A stretch of 64,000 bases of DNA from an uncultured bacterium (GCA_903895695.1 CAITUY010000177.1:59950-123949); one strand, 5' to 3'; positions 18,385 to 27,465 are shown, counted from the first letter of the stretch. A program made the numbers and translations. Notes: a model not told the origin generated them from the letters alone.

Positions 18385-19047
18385 CTATGATCCGAAGGCC
18401 TGGCGCACGCCCAGCAGGATGAGAAGTACGGCGGCGATCCAGTCTGCTTTCCGGCCCAACCAGTGTTCCCCGTACCGCTTGCCGAGCCACACGCCGCACC
18501 ACAACGTGACAAAACTCAGCACCGCGTTGCACGTGGCCACCGGAAGGGGCTGAAGTTTCCACAGACCGGCAGGCAGGCCGTTTGTGAGGCAGTTGATCGA
18601 GACGGCCACGCCCAGCACCAGCGATTCGCCCAAACTGATGACGCCCGAATGATCGCTGTCGGCGAGTTCCGGCGCATGCAGGACACGAATGGGCGACGGG
18701 TGGGTGGGGGCGGTTTCAACCTTGCCGCCATGATCGTGGGAGCCGTCGTTGGCCGCGTCCGGGGCCGAAGGCGCAGCATCGGCTCGCCGTCGCCGCGGCA
18801 GTACCCAGATGCCGATACCGATCATCAGGGCGGCGCCGACAAGATTGGCGGTCGAAGCCGACATGAAGCGTCCTACATAGGTCCCGGCCACGGCTGACAC
18901 CACGCTGAACACGAATGCAATGGCCGCAATCGCAAGATTGGAGGCAGTCGGAATCCAGATGCGGCGGATGCCGTAGGCCACTCCCACGGCCAGGTTGTCG
19001 AGGTTGGTGGCGACGCCGATCGTCAGAAGGTGCAACCAGGCGTGCAT
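18385..19047 (-). CDS. mntP: MntP/YtaF-type manganese efflux pump family protein
   Basis: A 220-residue integral membrane protein. The N-terminal motif ATNLDNLAVGVAYGIRR and a second-half repeat VSINCLTNGLP fit the MntP/YtaF (LysE-superfamily) fold of six transmembrane helices in two repeats. A cytoplasmic His-rich, polar loop lies between them (about residues 85-125). MntP exports Mn2+; YtaF-like members have less certain roles. No yybP-ykoY-type riboswitch is visible. It follows DUF4340 by 24 bp. Confidence 0.7.
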   Translation of the reverse strand: MHAWLHLLTIGVATNLDNLAVGVAYGIRRIWIPTASNLAIAAIAFVFSVVSAVAGTYVGRFMSASTANLVGAALMIGIGIWVLPRRRRADAAPSAPDAANDGSHDHGGKVETAPTHPSPIRVLHAPELADSDHSGVISLGESLVLGVAVSINCLTNGLPAGLWKLQPLPVATCNAVLSFVTLWCGVWLGKRYGEHWLGRKADWIAAVLLILLGVRQAFGS

Positions 19048-19071
19048 GACGGGTTCCGGCCGAGGCAGGGG

Positions 19072-19635
19072 TCAGGGCTGGGGCGCGCTCTTCTCCTGCC
19101 GGTAGGCCGACAGGTCCTGCGAGAGGATCTGCACGGCATCCGGGGAGGTGATGTAAACGCCCTCCTTGCCAAGTCGCGCACAGTAGACGCCCTTGCCATC
19201 GGCTGTCGCGGAACCCACCAGCAGCGTCTGGTCGCCATCCGCCGTGGTAGCCGTGATTTCGATCGTGGGTTTCCACAATCCGTATTCCCGGTGCCGCTCG
19301 GTGTCGTCCGCCGTGAGTTTGATGACCGAGAGTGCGGGCAGGCTTTCCAGGGCGCTCAGCAGGCGCATCACCCCGGCCTCGGCCGCGGGTTCGGCAGAGG
19401 GTTCCGTCAGCTTCCAGGTCCCTTCCGGTGTCCGCACCAGGTGATAACTATTCCAGTAATCGCGTTTCACGCGAATCTGCGTGATATCGCCCGTGCGGAC
19501 AGACAAGACGGTCTCACCCTCGCTGCTCGGCCGGGCCTGGGCCGAGGTGTGGGTGCGGGCAACTTCTGAGAAGTAGACCAGAAGGCTCATCAGAATGAGC
19601 ACGGCCAGCAAAATGAGTGTCGTCTTGCGGTTCAT
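19072..19635 (-). CDS. DUF4340 protein of a Gld-type ABC operon
   Basis: A 187-residue protein with an N-terminal membrane anchor (MNRKTTLILLAVLILMSLLVYF). The rest is a soluble region with EGTWKLTEP and WKPTIEITATTADG, as in DUF4340, a domain regularly found next to GldG-like ABC auxiliary proteins. ATG 19635 overlaps the stop of the preceding gene (ATGA at 19632-19635); in-frame codons upstream of it are inside that gene. It probably works at the periplasmic face with the fused permease. Confidence 0.75.
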   Translation of the reverse strand: MNRKTTLILLAVLILMSLLVYFSEVARTHTSAQARPSSEGETVLSVRTGDITQIRVKRDYWNSYHLVRTPEGTWKLTEPSAEPAAEAGVMRLLSALESLPALSVIKLTADDTERHREYGLWKPTIEITATTADGDQTLLVGSATADGKGVYCARLGKEGVYITSPDAVQILSQDLSAYRQEKSAPQP

Positions 19636-22022
19636 GATTTGTGCCTTCTCCTCATCAGGGTGGCCAGCCCGATCAGGACGAACATGCCGGGCACAACGAC
19701 CACGCTTACCCAGAAGACGGCCTGGGTCTGGCTGCGCGTCAGCGACATGAGGTGGGCTTCCACCACCTTGGGGCGGACCGCAATCAGATCCTGGCGGCCA
19801 GCCAGCCAATCCACGCAGTTGAGAGCCAGGTTCAGATTGCCGGCCATGTCCACGTACTGATTCGCCACGAAGTCCGAGTCTCCGATCACGACGATCCGGC
19901 CCTGAAGCGGCGGTTGCCCCGGTTCCGGGGAAGGCTGCGTGCGTTCGCAGGCGACACCCAGCGAGATCGGCCCGCGCTTGTCGGTCTGCCTGTCGATCCG
20001 GAGTTCCTTCTCGCCGGGCTTGCGCATCACGGCCCAGCCGTTGCCGGAGCTGTGCATGAAGCTGTGCGTGAACACATGGGGATTGGGTTCCTTGGCATTG
20101 ATCGCCACGCGCCGGGTCGTGGGCAGCACCGCTGCCAGCGAGCCCATGCCTTTGCCGATGGGCTGATCCTGCGCGAAATGGGTGACGTACAGTGCCGTGG
20201 GATCGGCCGTGGCCAGGTGGTCCTGCAAGTCGACGACAATGTCGTCCGTCAGGCGCACATCCCAGGGATTCAGCAAGGCGTCGATCCCGGCGTTTACGCC
20301 GGGATCCAGAAGGAACAGGACGCCGCCGCCCCGGGCCAGCAATCCTTCCAGCGCCTTCTGATCCTCGCTGGCGAGCGCTTTTTGGGGGCCGCTGGCGACG
20401 GCCACGACGGTGTCGGTCGGGAACTCCGCATTCGCGCCGGGCGTCACGACGTGGCCATCGACGGCCCAGCCGTTGCGGCGGAGCTCGCGGACCACGGTGG
20501 AAACACCGTGGTCACCGGCGTCGTTGATATCGCGTTCGCCGTGGCCGGCCAGGAAGACGATGCGGCCCGGTGTTTTGCGGGTCAGTTGGATGATGGCCGA
20601 GGTAAGCTCGGCTTCGCCGACGAACTGCATGGGGCCGTGTACGAGCTGCCCCTTGACGAGCGCCAGCTTTTGTTGGATCAGCGAGGCCAGCGGGATCCGG
20701 CGCGTCCGGTCGCCGATCACGACCAGGATTTCGTCGGCCAGCGGCGACGTGAGCTTGTAATTTGCCCGGATCCGCTCCGCCTCGCCGGGATCCTTGAGCG
20801 TGTCGATGTTGTGCACGGTGATGCGCGCCGATCGCGCCGCGTACTCCGCCAGAAGATCCCGCATCTCGTCCCGCAGGTCGGTGGGCGCCGGGCGCGACAC
20901 GGCCACGTACAGGTCCAGGGGGATCGGCAGGTGCTCCAGGATCGTGCGGGTTTGCGGTGAGAGCGCGTAGTGTTTCGCGCTGGTCAGGTCCATCCGCACG
21001 AAATGGCGGGAGGTCAGGAATGTGGCCAGCGCCCAGATCGCGATGACCATAAGGCTGTTGGCCGCCACGGTGAGGACCACCCCCAGCCGCCGGCGGGCGA
21101 GCTGGTAGCGCAGGCGTCGCCGGTTCATCATGACCGGCACAGCGGCCAGGATCACGCTCACGACCGCGAGCGCGCCGTGTTGCCAGGACCAGAACCCGCC
21201 TGTGATTCGCGAAATGAGAATCCCCACGAGCCCGACCGCGGCCGCAGCAAACAGCACGATGGATAGTCGGGGATGGAGCCACTTGCTGGCCATTCCCGCG
21301 GGAAGAACGCCGAACTTCCAGCGCCGCGACTCGACCACGCGCACCGCGAGGTAGAGGAACATGATGGTCGTGCCCACGAAGTAGATCAGGGCGCGCGAAT
21401 CCACGACTCCGCGCCGGAACAGGCCGAATTGCTCGAATATGGCCAGGTAGGCCAAGCCCTGGCCCACCGGGCCCTGGACGCTGTCGGCCGCCGTGCCGGC
21501 CAGCGCCAGGAGGATGCCGCCAACCATGGCGCCCATGGCGGCCAGCACCTGGCTCGAAGTCATGGCCGAAATCATGAGGCCGAGGGCGATGAGCAGGGCT
21601 GCCAGCAGTTGCTGCCCCACGTAGCCGCAAAGGGCGGGACCCCAGTCGGGCGACCCCAGAAACTGCAGGATGACCAGGTAACTCAGGGTGGGCGCCGACA
21701 TCACGGCGAAGGAGAGCCAGCCCGCCAGGAACTTGCCCATGACGATCTGGGTGTCGGTCAGAGGGTGGGTGGTCAGCACCTCGAAGGTGCCGGTGCGTAG
21801 TTCCTCGGACAGCAGGCGCATCGTGATGAGCGGCACGCTGAAGAGTGTGAAGATGCCGAGCGTCCCGAACACGTAGCGCAGGGTGGCCTCCTGGGCCGCC
21901 GACACTTCCAACGCGAACACATAGCCGGCCAGGATCAGGTAAATCGCGACCACGCTCAGGCCGGTGGGCGAGCCGATGATGGCCCGGAACTCGCGCATGG
22001 CAATCAGGCGGATACGGTTCAT
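19632..22022 (-). CDS. Fusion of ABC-2 permease (GldF-like) and GldG-like auxiliary domain
   Basis: A 796-residue protein. Residues 1-235 form an ABC-2 permease with about six transmembrane helices (start MNRIRLIAMREFRAIIGSP). Two or three further helices follow (about 250-345). Residues about 350-690 are the ABC_transp_aux (GldG/intraflagellar-transport-like) domain, including KTPGRIVFLAGHGE and GVLFLLDPGVNAGIDALL. A C-terminal helix ends VLIGLATLMRRRHKS. GldF and GldG are separate proteins in Bacteroidota; here they are one chain. Start and stop overlap both neighbours by ATGA, so the ATPase, permease and DUF4340 protein are translationally coupled. Confidence 0.85.
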   Translation of the reverse strand: MNRIRLIAMREFRAIIGSPTGLSVVAIYLILAGYVFALEVSAAQEATLRYVFGTLGIFTLFSVPLITMRLLSEELRTGTFEVLTTHPLTDTQIVMGKFLAGWLSFAVMSAPTLSYLVILQFLGSPDWGPALCGYVGQQLLAALLIALGLMISAMTSSQVLAAMGAMVGGILLALAGTAADSVQGPVGQGLAYLAIFEQFGLFRRGVVDSRALIYFVGTTIMFLYLAVRVVESRRWKFGVLPAGMASKWLHPRLSIVLFAAAAVGLVGILISRITGGFWSWQHGALAVVSVILAAVPVMMNRRRLRYQLARRRLGVVLTVAANSLMVIAIWALATFLTSRHFVRMDLTSAKHYALSPQTRTILEHLPIPLDLYVAVSRPAPTDLRDEMRDLLAEYAARSARITVHNIDTLKDPGEAERIRANYKLTSPLADEILVVIGDRTRRIPLASLIQQKLALVKGQLVHGPMQFVGEAELTSAIIQLTRKTPGRIVFLAGHGERDINDAGDHGVSTVVRELRRNGWAVDGHVVTPGANAEFPTDTVVAVASGPQKALASEDQKALEGLLARGGGVLFLLDPGVNAGIDALLNPWDVRLTDDIVVDLQDHLATADPTALYVTHFAQDQPIGKGMGSLAAVLPTTRRVAINAKEPNPHVFTHSFMHSSGNGWAVMRKPGEKELRIDRQTDKRGPISLGVACERTQPSPEPGQPPLQGRIVVIGDSDFVANQYVDMAGNLNLALNCVDWLAGRQDLIAVRPKVVEAHLMSLTRSQTQAVFWVSVVVVPGMFVLIGLATLMRRRHKS

Positions 22023-23011
22023 GCGGGCACCTCGGTTGCCGGCGCGGGCGGGTTGGCCGTTTCGGGCGCCGTTTTTGTATAGCGGATGAAGACATCTTCC
22101 AGGGTGACGCGTTCGCGGTGCAACTCCCGGATCTCGATGCCCGCCTGCGTGAACTGGCGGAAGATTTCAAGGCGCGGATCGTCGTTTTCCCCGCGCAACT
22201 GGATTCGCGCGAACTCGCCGCCCTCTTCGTACTTGTCGAGCGTCACACCGGGTATCCGGCTCACCAGCGTGGGGAGCAGCGCGAATAACGACGCGTGCGC
22301 CCGACACTCCACCACGTACGAGGACACGACCTGCCCGCGCAGATCCCGCGGCGCGCCGCTGGCCACCACACGCCCCTCGTTGAGAATGATGACCGTATCG
22401 CACAGCATCTCGATTTCGCTCAGGATGTGGCTGGCGATGAGAACCGTGTGCTTCCCCTTGAACGAGGCGATCAGGTTGCGAAATTCCCGCACCTGCAGCG
22501 GGTCGAGGCCGATGGTCGGCTCGTCCAGGATCAAGATCTGCGGGCGGTGCACCAGGGCCGCGCCGATGCCGACGCGCTGGCGGTAACCCTTCGAAAGCGT
22601 GCCGATCAACTGCGTGCGCACCTTGTCGAGGTCGCACGCGTCGAGCGTATCGAAGACGGCACGGTCAATGTCGGATCCCGCCAGGCCTTTCATGGCCGCG
22701 GTCCAACGCAGGTACTCGATGACCCGCATCTCGGGATAGAGGGGGCAGTGTTCGGGCAGGTAGCCGAGCCGTTTCCGGACTTCCATCGACTGGGTGAATA
22801 CGTCGAACCCGCAGACGCTGGCCTGGCCGCTCGTGGGCGGCATGTGGCAGGACAGGATCCGGATGGTGGTGGTCTTGCCGGCCCCGTTGGGCCCCAGCAA
22901 GCCCACGAGCACCCCCTGGGGGATCGTGGCCGACAGGTCGATCACGCCCGGCCGCTGGCCGTAGAATTTGGTTACCTGGGTGAGCTGGATGGCTGGCGTT
23001 TCGGAGGTCAT
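22019..23011 (-). CDS. ABC transporter ATP-binding protein (GldA/CcmA type)
   Basis: A 330-residue protein starting MTSETPAIQ at 23011, the codon that overlaps the antiporter stop. Walker A is GPNGAGKTT, the ABC signature is the LSKGYRQR region, Walker B is ILILDEP, and the switch histidine is in IASHILSE. The C-terminal about 80 residues form the regulatory extension common in GldA-type ATPases. It powers the fused permease encoded directly downstream. Confidence 0.85.
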   Translation of the reverse strand: MTSETPAIQLTQVTKFYGQRPGVIDLSATIPQGVLVGLLGPNGAGKTTTIRILSCHMPPTSGQASVCGFDVFTQSMEVRKRLGYLPEHCPLYPEMRVIEYLRWTAAMKGLAGSDIDRAVFDTLDACDLDKVRTQLIGTLSKGYRQRVGIGAALVHRPQILILDEPTIGLDPLQVREFRNLIASFKGKHTVLIASHILSEIEMLCDTVIILNEGRVVASGAPRDLRGQVVSSYVVECRAHASLFALLPTLVSRIPGVTLDKYEEGGEFARIQLRGENDDPRLEIFRQFTQAGIEIRELHRERVTLEDVFIRYTKTAPETANPPAPATEVPA

Positions 23012-23985
23012 TCGAACACCCCGTAGAAGGTGAATAACGCGTAGACGTAAACCGCATAGCCGATCAGCAGCAGGTAGCCCATCAGGCGGCCCGGCGTCCG
23101 ACCGAACAGCAGCGGCACAAACGGGAGAATCATCGCCAGCATCATCACGGGCAGGTCGAACAGCCGGTTGGCGGTCGTGACCGGCAACCGCCCGAACAGG
23201 CCGCCCAAGCCGATGGCGCCCATGCCGACGAAGACGTTGGAACCGAAGATCATGCCGAGGGTCGTGTCGAGGTGCCCGCGTCGCGTCGCCGCGATCGTGG
23301 TGGCCAACTCGGGCAGTGAGGTGCCGAACACGACGAGGGTCAGCGCGATGACCGACTCGCTGAGGCCCAGCGACTTCGCCATTTCCACGGCGATGTGGAC
23401 GAGCCAACTGCTGCTGAGAAAGAGAATCGGCACGCTGATCGTGAGCAGCAGTATGGCCACGTACCAGCGATGCTGGATGGCCGACTTCTCGCCCAGCGTC
23501 TCCGCTATCGCCGCCTCGGCCTGGCGGGCGACGAGGGGGTCACGCTGGGCCGTGACGACCGACCAGACGACGTAGAAGGCGGCGAGCAGGACGAACAGGA
23601 GTGCCACGGGCCACGTGATTGCCTCGCGGAGGCAGAAGCCGAAAAGGACCAGGCACGAGATCAGCATCGGGATGCCGTGGTCGCGGAACCAGGCCTTGTC
23701 CAGGGCGACGCGGGTCTGAAGCAGGCAGATACCCATCAGCACGCAATTGAACGTCACGGAGCCGATGCCGTTCCCGAGTGCGATTTCGCTATGGTTGTTC
23801 CACGCCGCGATGCAGGTGACGAGCTTTTCCGGGATCGAGGCCACGAAGCCGCCCAGAATCGCGCCCATCCACAGGCGCGGCATGCCGGTCAACTCGGCAA
23901 CCAGGGCCGTGCCGCGGGCAAACCAGTCCGCCGATTTGTTCAGCAGCAGTATGGCCAGGATGAATTCAAACGCCAGTAGGGTCAT
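23008..23985 (-). CDS. Ca2+/cation antiporter (CaCA) family membrane protein
   Basis: A 325-residue protein with about ten hydrophobic segments and two inverted alpha repeats. The second repeat is canonical (FGTSLPELATTIAATRRG ... GSNVF). The first is divergent (GGFVASIPEKLVT, keeping the PE pair). Family members exchange Ca2+ or K+ for Na+ or H+. It is linked in tandem with SPFH and Gld-type genes, with an ATGA overlap to the ATPase. The ion is not predictable from sequence alone. Confidence 0.75.
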   Translation of the reverse strand: MTLLAFEFILAILLLNKSADWFARGTALVAELTGMPRLWMGAILGGFVASIPEKLVTCIAAWNNHSEIALGNGIGSVTFNCVLMGICLLQTRVALDKAWFRDHGIPMLISCLVLFGFCLREAITWPVALLFVLLAAFYVVWSVVTAQRDPLVARQAEAAIAETLGEKSAIQHRWYVAILLLTISVPILFLSSSWLVHIAVEMAKSLGLSESVIALTLVVFGTSLPELATTIAATRRGHLDTTLGMIFGSNVFVGMGAIGLGGLFGRLPVTTANRLFDLPVMMLAMILPFVPLLFGRTPGRLMGYLLLIGYAVYVYALFTFYGVFE

Positions 23986-24015
23986 GGGCGATCCGACTAT
24001 GCCGGGTTGGAGTTG

Positions 24016-25104
24016 CTACTTCTTCTCAGGGCGGTCTACGCGGGAAACCATTCCCGTCTCGGTGCTGGCTCCCAGGCGCAGGGCCATTTCATACGGGTTG
24101 AACCAGTCGTAGCCTACGCTCGGGAACGTCACGTCGTTCACGGTCAGTTGCTTGACGGCCTCCAAGGCCACCATGTTCCGTCCGCCTTCGCCCATTAACG
24201 CTTCGTTCATGCGGCGCGATCCTTCGGCCTCGGATGCCTTGACCAGCAACGCTCCCTCGGCGTCGTGCTGGCTCTTGTACAGGCCCGCATCCGCCTTGAG
24301 ACCGGCGGCAAACTTCTCGGCCTCGGACCGCAACGTGCCGAGCTTGAGATTCAGCTCCGTGGTCTTGTGCGTAACCTCCGCTTCGGTCTCGCGGTCGATC
24401 CGGGTCACCTTGGCGACCGTCTCCACCGCGATCTTGGTGACCTTGCCCTTCTCCGTTGCGGCCCGGCCCTTGGCCTTCTCGAGTTCGACCCGCTGGTCCG
24501 CCAGCTTCTTCTGTTTGATGAGGTTCTCGTAGTTGGGGTCGAATTCAACGGACGTCACGAGCAGGTCGATCAATTCGATACCCCGGGGAACCAGCCGTTC
24601 GCGCAGGAGAGTCACGGCCTTTTGCCTTACTTTTTCCCGACTCGCGAAATCGTAGAACGATTCGGTGCCGAGCTGGCCGAACTGCACGCGCGCTTCGTCG
24701 ACCGCCAGGCCCCGGACGGTTTCCTTGTATTTCTCGCCGGCGCCCGACTCCTGCACGATGCGGTGGGCCTGGCCGTCCGCGATCCGGAACAGCACCTCGG
24801 CCTCGAGCGTCACCTTGTCGCCGTCGGCCGACGTGATCTGCAGGGCCTCGCCCTGCGGCGCCCACGTTTCCTGGCTGTTCTTTGCAAAGCGAATGCGCTG
24901 GACCGTGCTCGGGAATCGCTGCCAACTGTCGAGCGGCCAGAGGAAGCGGTGGAACCCGGGCGCGTAGTCTTCCGGGACGATGCCTTCGCCCATGCCGAAG
25001 TTCCGGGTGCGCACGCCGATTTCGTCGGGCTTGATCCTGGCGCAACCCGCCAGGCAACCGATGGCTACGGCGGATAACAGGGCTTTGGTTAACGCTGGCT
25101 TCAT
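24016..25104 (-). CDS. SPFH/prohibitin-domain lipoprotein
   Basis: A 362-residue protein with a lipoprotein signal peptide (MKPALTKALLSAVAIGCLAGC, lipobox LAGC). The SPFH/Band 7 domain covers about residues 25-215, including ITSADGDKVTLEAEVLFR and RGIELIDLLVTSVEFD. A charged helical or coiled-coil segment with repeated Lys/Glu follows (about 195-290). Such proteins form large ring-like membrane scaffolds. Its start overlaps the stop of a second SPFH protein, an arrangement like HflK/HflC, though a lipid anchor in place of the usual transmembrane helix is unusual. Confidence 0.75.
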   Translation of the reverse strand: MKPALTKALLSAVAIGCLAGCARIKPDEIGVRTRNFGMGEGIVPEDYAPGFHRFLWPLDSWQRFPSTVQRIRFAKNSQETWAPQGEALQITSADGDKVTLEAEVLFRIADGQAHRIVQESGAGEKYKETVRGLAVDEARVQFGQLGTESFYDFASREKVRQKAVTLLRERLVPRGIELIDLLVTSVEFDPNYENLIKQKKLADQRVELEKAKGRAATEKGKVTKIAVETVAKVTRIDRETEAEVTHKTTELNLKLGTLRSEAEKFAAGLKADAGLYKSQHDAEGALLVKASEAEGSRRMNEALMGEGGRNMVALEAVKQLTVNDVTFPSVGYDWFNPYEMALRLGASTETGMVSRVDRPEKK

Positions 25105-26336
25105 CGTGGTGCACTCCCTGAGGCGGCAGCGGCCTCCGCCGGTTGAACCGACAATTGCTGAATGGTCGGCTGTTTCGTGACGGCCGTTCCCGTGAACCGG
25201 ATGGTGTTCATCCGTTTGGCGTATTCCAGGCCCACCATGCCGACGCCGCCATCGCCGGCCATGGCCTTGCGCATCTGCGCCATGCCTTCGGCATCGGCCA
25301 GCAGGGCGGCCTTGCGGCCCTCGGCCTGTTTGGTTGTGGTGTAGAGCGCGCTGTCGGCGGCGACCATCGTGAACTTGCTCTGGCCTTCGGCTTCCCGCCG
25401 TACCTTTTCCATCTCGGCCACCGCCTGGATGTATTTGTTGGTGAGTTCGCCTGCAAGCGTTGCCAGTCTCGCCTCGGCCTTCTTGTTGGCTTCGATGAGC
25501 TGGCGCTCCTGGTCCTCGATCGCCTGGCGGGCTTCCGCTTGTTGTTTTTCGACCTCCTGATCCGCCAGCTTCTTGTCCGAAATGATCTGCTCGTACTCGT
25601 GGTAGAACCGGAACTCGCCCGGAATCACGGCGATGATCTCAATGCCATGCGGCATCAGGTTCGCATTCATCTGTTTCATCGTTTCTTGGGCCATCTCATT
25701 GCGTTTGGTCGCGTCGTACAACTCCTCGGTCTTCAGGCGGCCGAAGGCGGCGAAACAACAGTGCCGCGCGTACGGCTCCACCCACGTCTCCGCGAATCGC
25801 ATGCCGAGGCCGCTGCCGCGCAGGACTTCCTTGGCCATGTTCGGAATCAACTTGTAGCTGACGGAAATGTCGAGGCTGACGTTGTTGCCGTCCGCCGTCT
25901 TCAGCTTGACGTCGCGCCCGGACTGGCCGCCGGGCCCCTGATCCCAGGTGAGGCTCAATTTTTGAATCGTCTTGTCGAGCACGTAGAAGTTGGCCAGGTA
26001 GGGGAGGAAAAAGTGATACCCGACGCGCTCCTTCAGAACCAAAGGGTTCTCGGCGTTCAGGTTATCGGCCAGCACGCCCACCTCGTTTTCGTGCACGTGG
26101 GCGAAGCCGTGCCGAAGCAGTGCCAGCGCCAGCAGGATGAGGGCAATGGCGATCGTGGTGCCGATCAGGGCCCGGATGGGCCATTCAGCCGGCGAGAACA
26201 GACCCGTGCCCTGCACGGCCGCCGCAAAGCGCCGCCAAGCCTGCAGCCATTTGCCATTCGACTCCCCGGCGGATTCCGGCGCCTCTTGACCCCGACTGGG
26301 TTCCGGTGAGGATGGAGTTGTTTCGTTAGTCATCAT
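25101..26336 (-). CDS. SPFH/prohibitin-domain membrane protein (HflK/HflC-like)
   Basis: A 411-residue protein. Residues 1-50 are hydrophilic, a transmembrane helix lies at about 55-78 (GTTIAIALILLALALL), the SPFH domain at about 85-260 (ADGNNVSLDISVSYKLIP, HGIEIIAVIPGEFRF), and a long charged coiled coil at about 260-360 with Gln/Glu/Ala/Lys. Two adjacent ATG codons (26336, 26333) follow GAGAGGG; the second gives better spacing. It is the first gene of the minus-strand run and overlaps the lipoprotein SPFH gene by ATGA, so the two probably form a hetero-oligomer. Confidence 0.75.
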   Translation of the reverse strand: MMTNETTPSSPEPSRGQEAPESAGESNGKWLQAWRRFAAAVQGTGLFSPAEWPIRALIGTTIAIALILLALALLRHGFAHVHENEVGVLADNLNAENPLVLKERVGYHFFLPYLANFYVLDKTIQKLSLTWDQGPGGQSGRDVKLKTADGNNVSLDISVSYKLIPNMAKEVLRGSGLGMRFAETWVEPYARHCCFAAFGRLKTEELYDATKRNEMAQETMKQMNANLMPHGIEIIAVIPGEFRFYHEYEQIISDKKLADQEVEKQQAEARQAIEDQERQLIEANKKAEARLATLAGELTNKYIQAVAEMEKVRREAEGQSKFTMVAADSALYTTTKQAEGRKAALLADAEGMAQMRKAMAGDGGVGMVGLEYAKRMNTIRFTGTAVTKQPTIQQLSVQPAEAAAASGSAPR

Positions 26337-26595
26337 GCCCTCTCTTTCGTTCACACATCGAATTCGATGACCTGAGGTGGATAGCACAGGATGTGCCAGC
26401 ACGCCTTGGCGTCGGCGCAGGGCGCTTCGGCGGCCTGAAATGGCCACTATCGCGGGTTAGGCGCCGTGGGCAGGTAACGGTGGGTTCACGGCGATGTCAG
26501 AAACCTGACGGCGGCGACAGGAAGCTGACGGCAAGGGTGGCCAGAACCCGCCTCAACAAGCGTTTTATCCCCACAGCAATCATGGTCCCCATCGT
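26337..26595. other. Intergenic region with small inverted repeats
   Basis: No gene is evident. The stretch contains the 14-bp palindrome at 26356-26369, a GCACA-GGA-TGTGC repeat at 26384-26396, and a GTCAG-AAAC-CTGAC hairpin at about 26499-26512. It precedes the left arm of the inverted repeat described separately. It must hold the promoters for the divergent SPFH operon and SGNH gene, but I cannot assign -35/-10 boxes with confidence. Confidence 0.4.
26356..26369. promoter_or_regulatory. 14-bp perfect palindrome upstream of the SPFH operon
   Basis: CATCGAATTCGATG is a perfect palindrome 20 bp upstream of the first SPFH start codon. Its position suits an operator for the long minus-strand operon. 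No regulator is assigned. Confidence 0.4.
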
Positions 26596-26630
26596 CGGGG
26601 ATGCTCCTTTACCACACGTGGCGGGGGGGC
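26596..26630. repeat. Left arm of inverted repeat flanking an SGNH gene
   Basis: The core TGCTCCTTTACCACACGTG (26602-26620) matches the reverse complement of 27441-27459 with one mismatch inside the core and similar G-rich flanks. The pair encloses the SGNH hydrolase gene. It may be a REP-like or MITE-like element. Confidence 0.55.
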
Positions 26631-26660
26631 TATGATCATCCAAAGAACACAGCAGGTTGT

Positions 26661-27404
26661 ATGACAGGGCCAGGCAAAATGCGATTTCTCATCACTTCCT
26701 CCATGAGCTGGGCGGGTTGTACGGTTGGGATGATCATGCTCGGTCTGCTGACGGGAACCGTAGCACGGGCCGCTGACGCGCAGACACGAACGACGACGAC
26801 AGCGGAAGCACGAGCCGACGACCACGCGGTGAAACTGCATGCCCAGTTCCAGAAGGAGGCTGCGGCCGGGCACGTCGATCTGCTGTTTCTGGGCGACTCC
26901 ATCACCGGCCGAATGCGCGGTACGGCGGTGTGGAATAAGTACTATGCACCCCTGAAGGCCGCCAACTTCGGCATCGACGGCGATCGCACGCAGAACCTGT
27001 TGTGGCGCCTTCAGAACGGAGAACTGGACGGCATACAGCCCAAGGTCGCTGTGCTCCTGATTGGCACGAACAACGGAGAATCGTCCGAGGATGTGGCACT
27101 TGGGGTCAAAGCCATCCTGGATGAGATCCGACATCGCACGCCCAAGACCAAAACTCTGCTGCTGGCGATTTTCCCGTTGTTCGAGAAAGACGGCAGTTGG
27201 CGAAAGAAGAACGAGCAAACCAACAAGATCATCGCGACCTATGCCGATGGCAAAGACGTGGTCTTCCTCGACATCGGAGACAAGTTTCTCGCCCCTGACG
27301 GAACCATCCTGAAGGACCTGCTGCCCGACTTGCTGCATCCCAGCGAGAAGGGATATGCGGTATGGGCCGAGGCCATCAAGAACACCCTCAAGGCGATGCT
27401 GTAG
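26661..27404 (+). CDS. Secreted SGNH/GDSL acetylhydrolase
   Basis: A 247-residue protein. ATG 26661 is preceded by AGCAGG; ATG 26679 (MRFLITSS) is an alternative. A signal peptide ends near VARAADA. The PAF-acetylhydrolase-like SGNH motifs are complete: GDSITGR, NFGIDGDRTQN, GTNN, and LLHPSEKGYAVWA (His, with Asp just before). It is related to esterases acting on platelet-activating factor or sugar acetyl groups. It is a single gene divergent from the SPFH operon and enclosed by an inverted repeat at 26596-26630 and 27437-27465, hinting at mobilisation as a unit. Confidence 0.75.
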   Translation: MTGPGKMRFLITSSMSWAGCTVGMIMLGLLTGTVARAADAQTRTTTTAEARADDHAVKLHAQFQKEAAAGHVDLLFLGDSITGRMRGTAVWNKYYAPLKAANFGIDGDRTQNLLWRLQNGELDGIQPKVAVLLIGTNNGESSEDVALGVKAILDEIRHRTPKTKTLLLAIFPLFEKDGSWRKKNEQTNKIIATYADGKDVVFLDIGDKFLAPDGTILKDLLPDLLHPSEKGYAVWAEAIKNTLKAML

Positions 27405-27436
27405 CACGACAGCGGCCGTCGGTTAGGCGGTACTCC

Positions 27437-27465
27437 TCCCCACGTCTGGTAAAGGAGCAGACCCC
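27437..27465. repeat. Right arm of inverted repeat flanking an SGNH gene
   Basis: CACGTCTGGTAAAGGAGCA at 27441-27459 is the inverted partner of the sequence at 26602-26620, about 840 bp away. The 27405-27592 gap otherwise shows no gene I can support. Confidence 0.55.
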
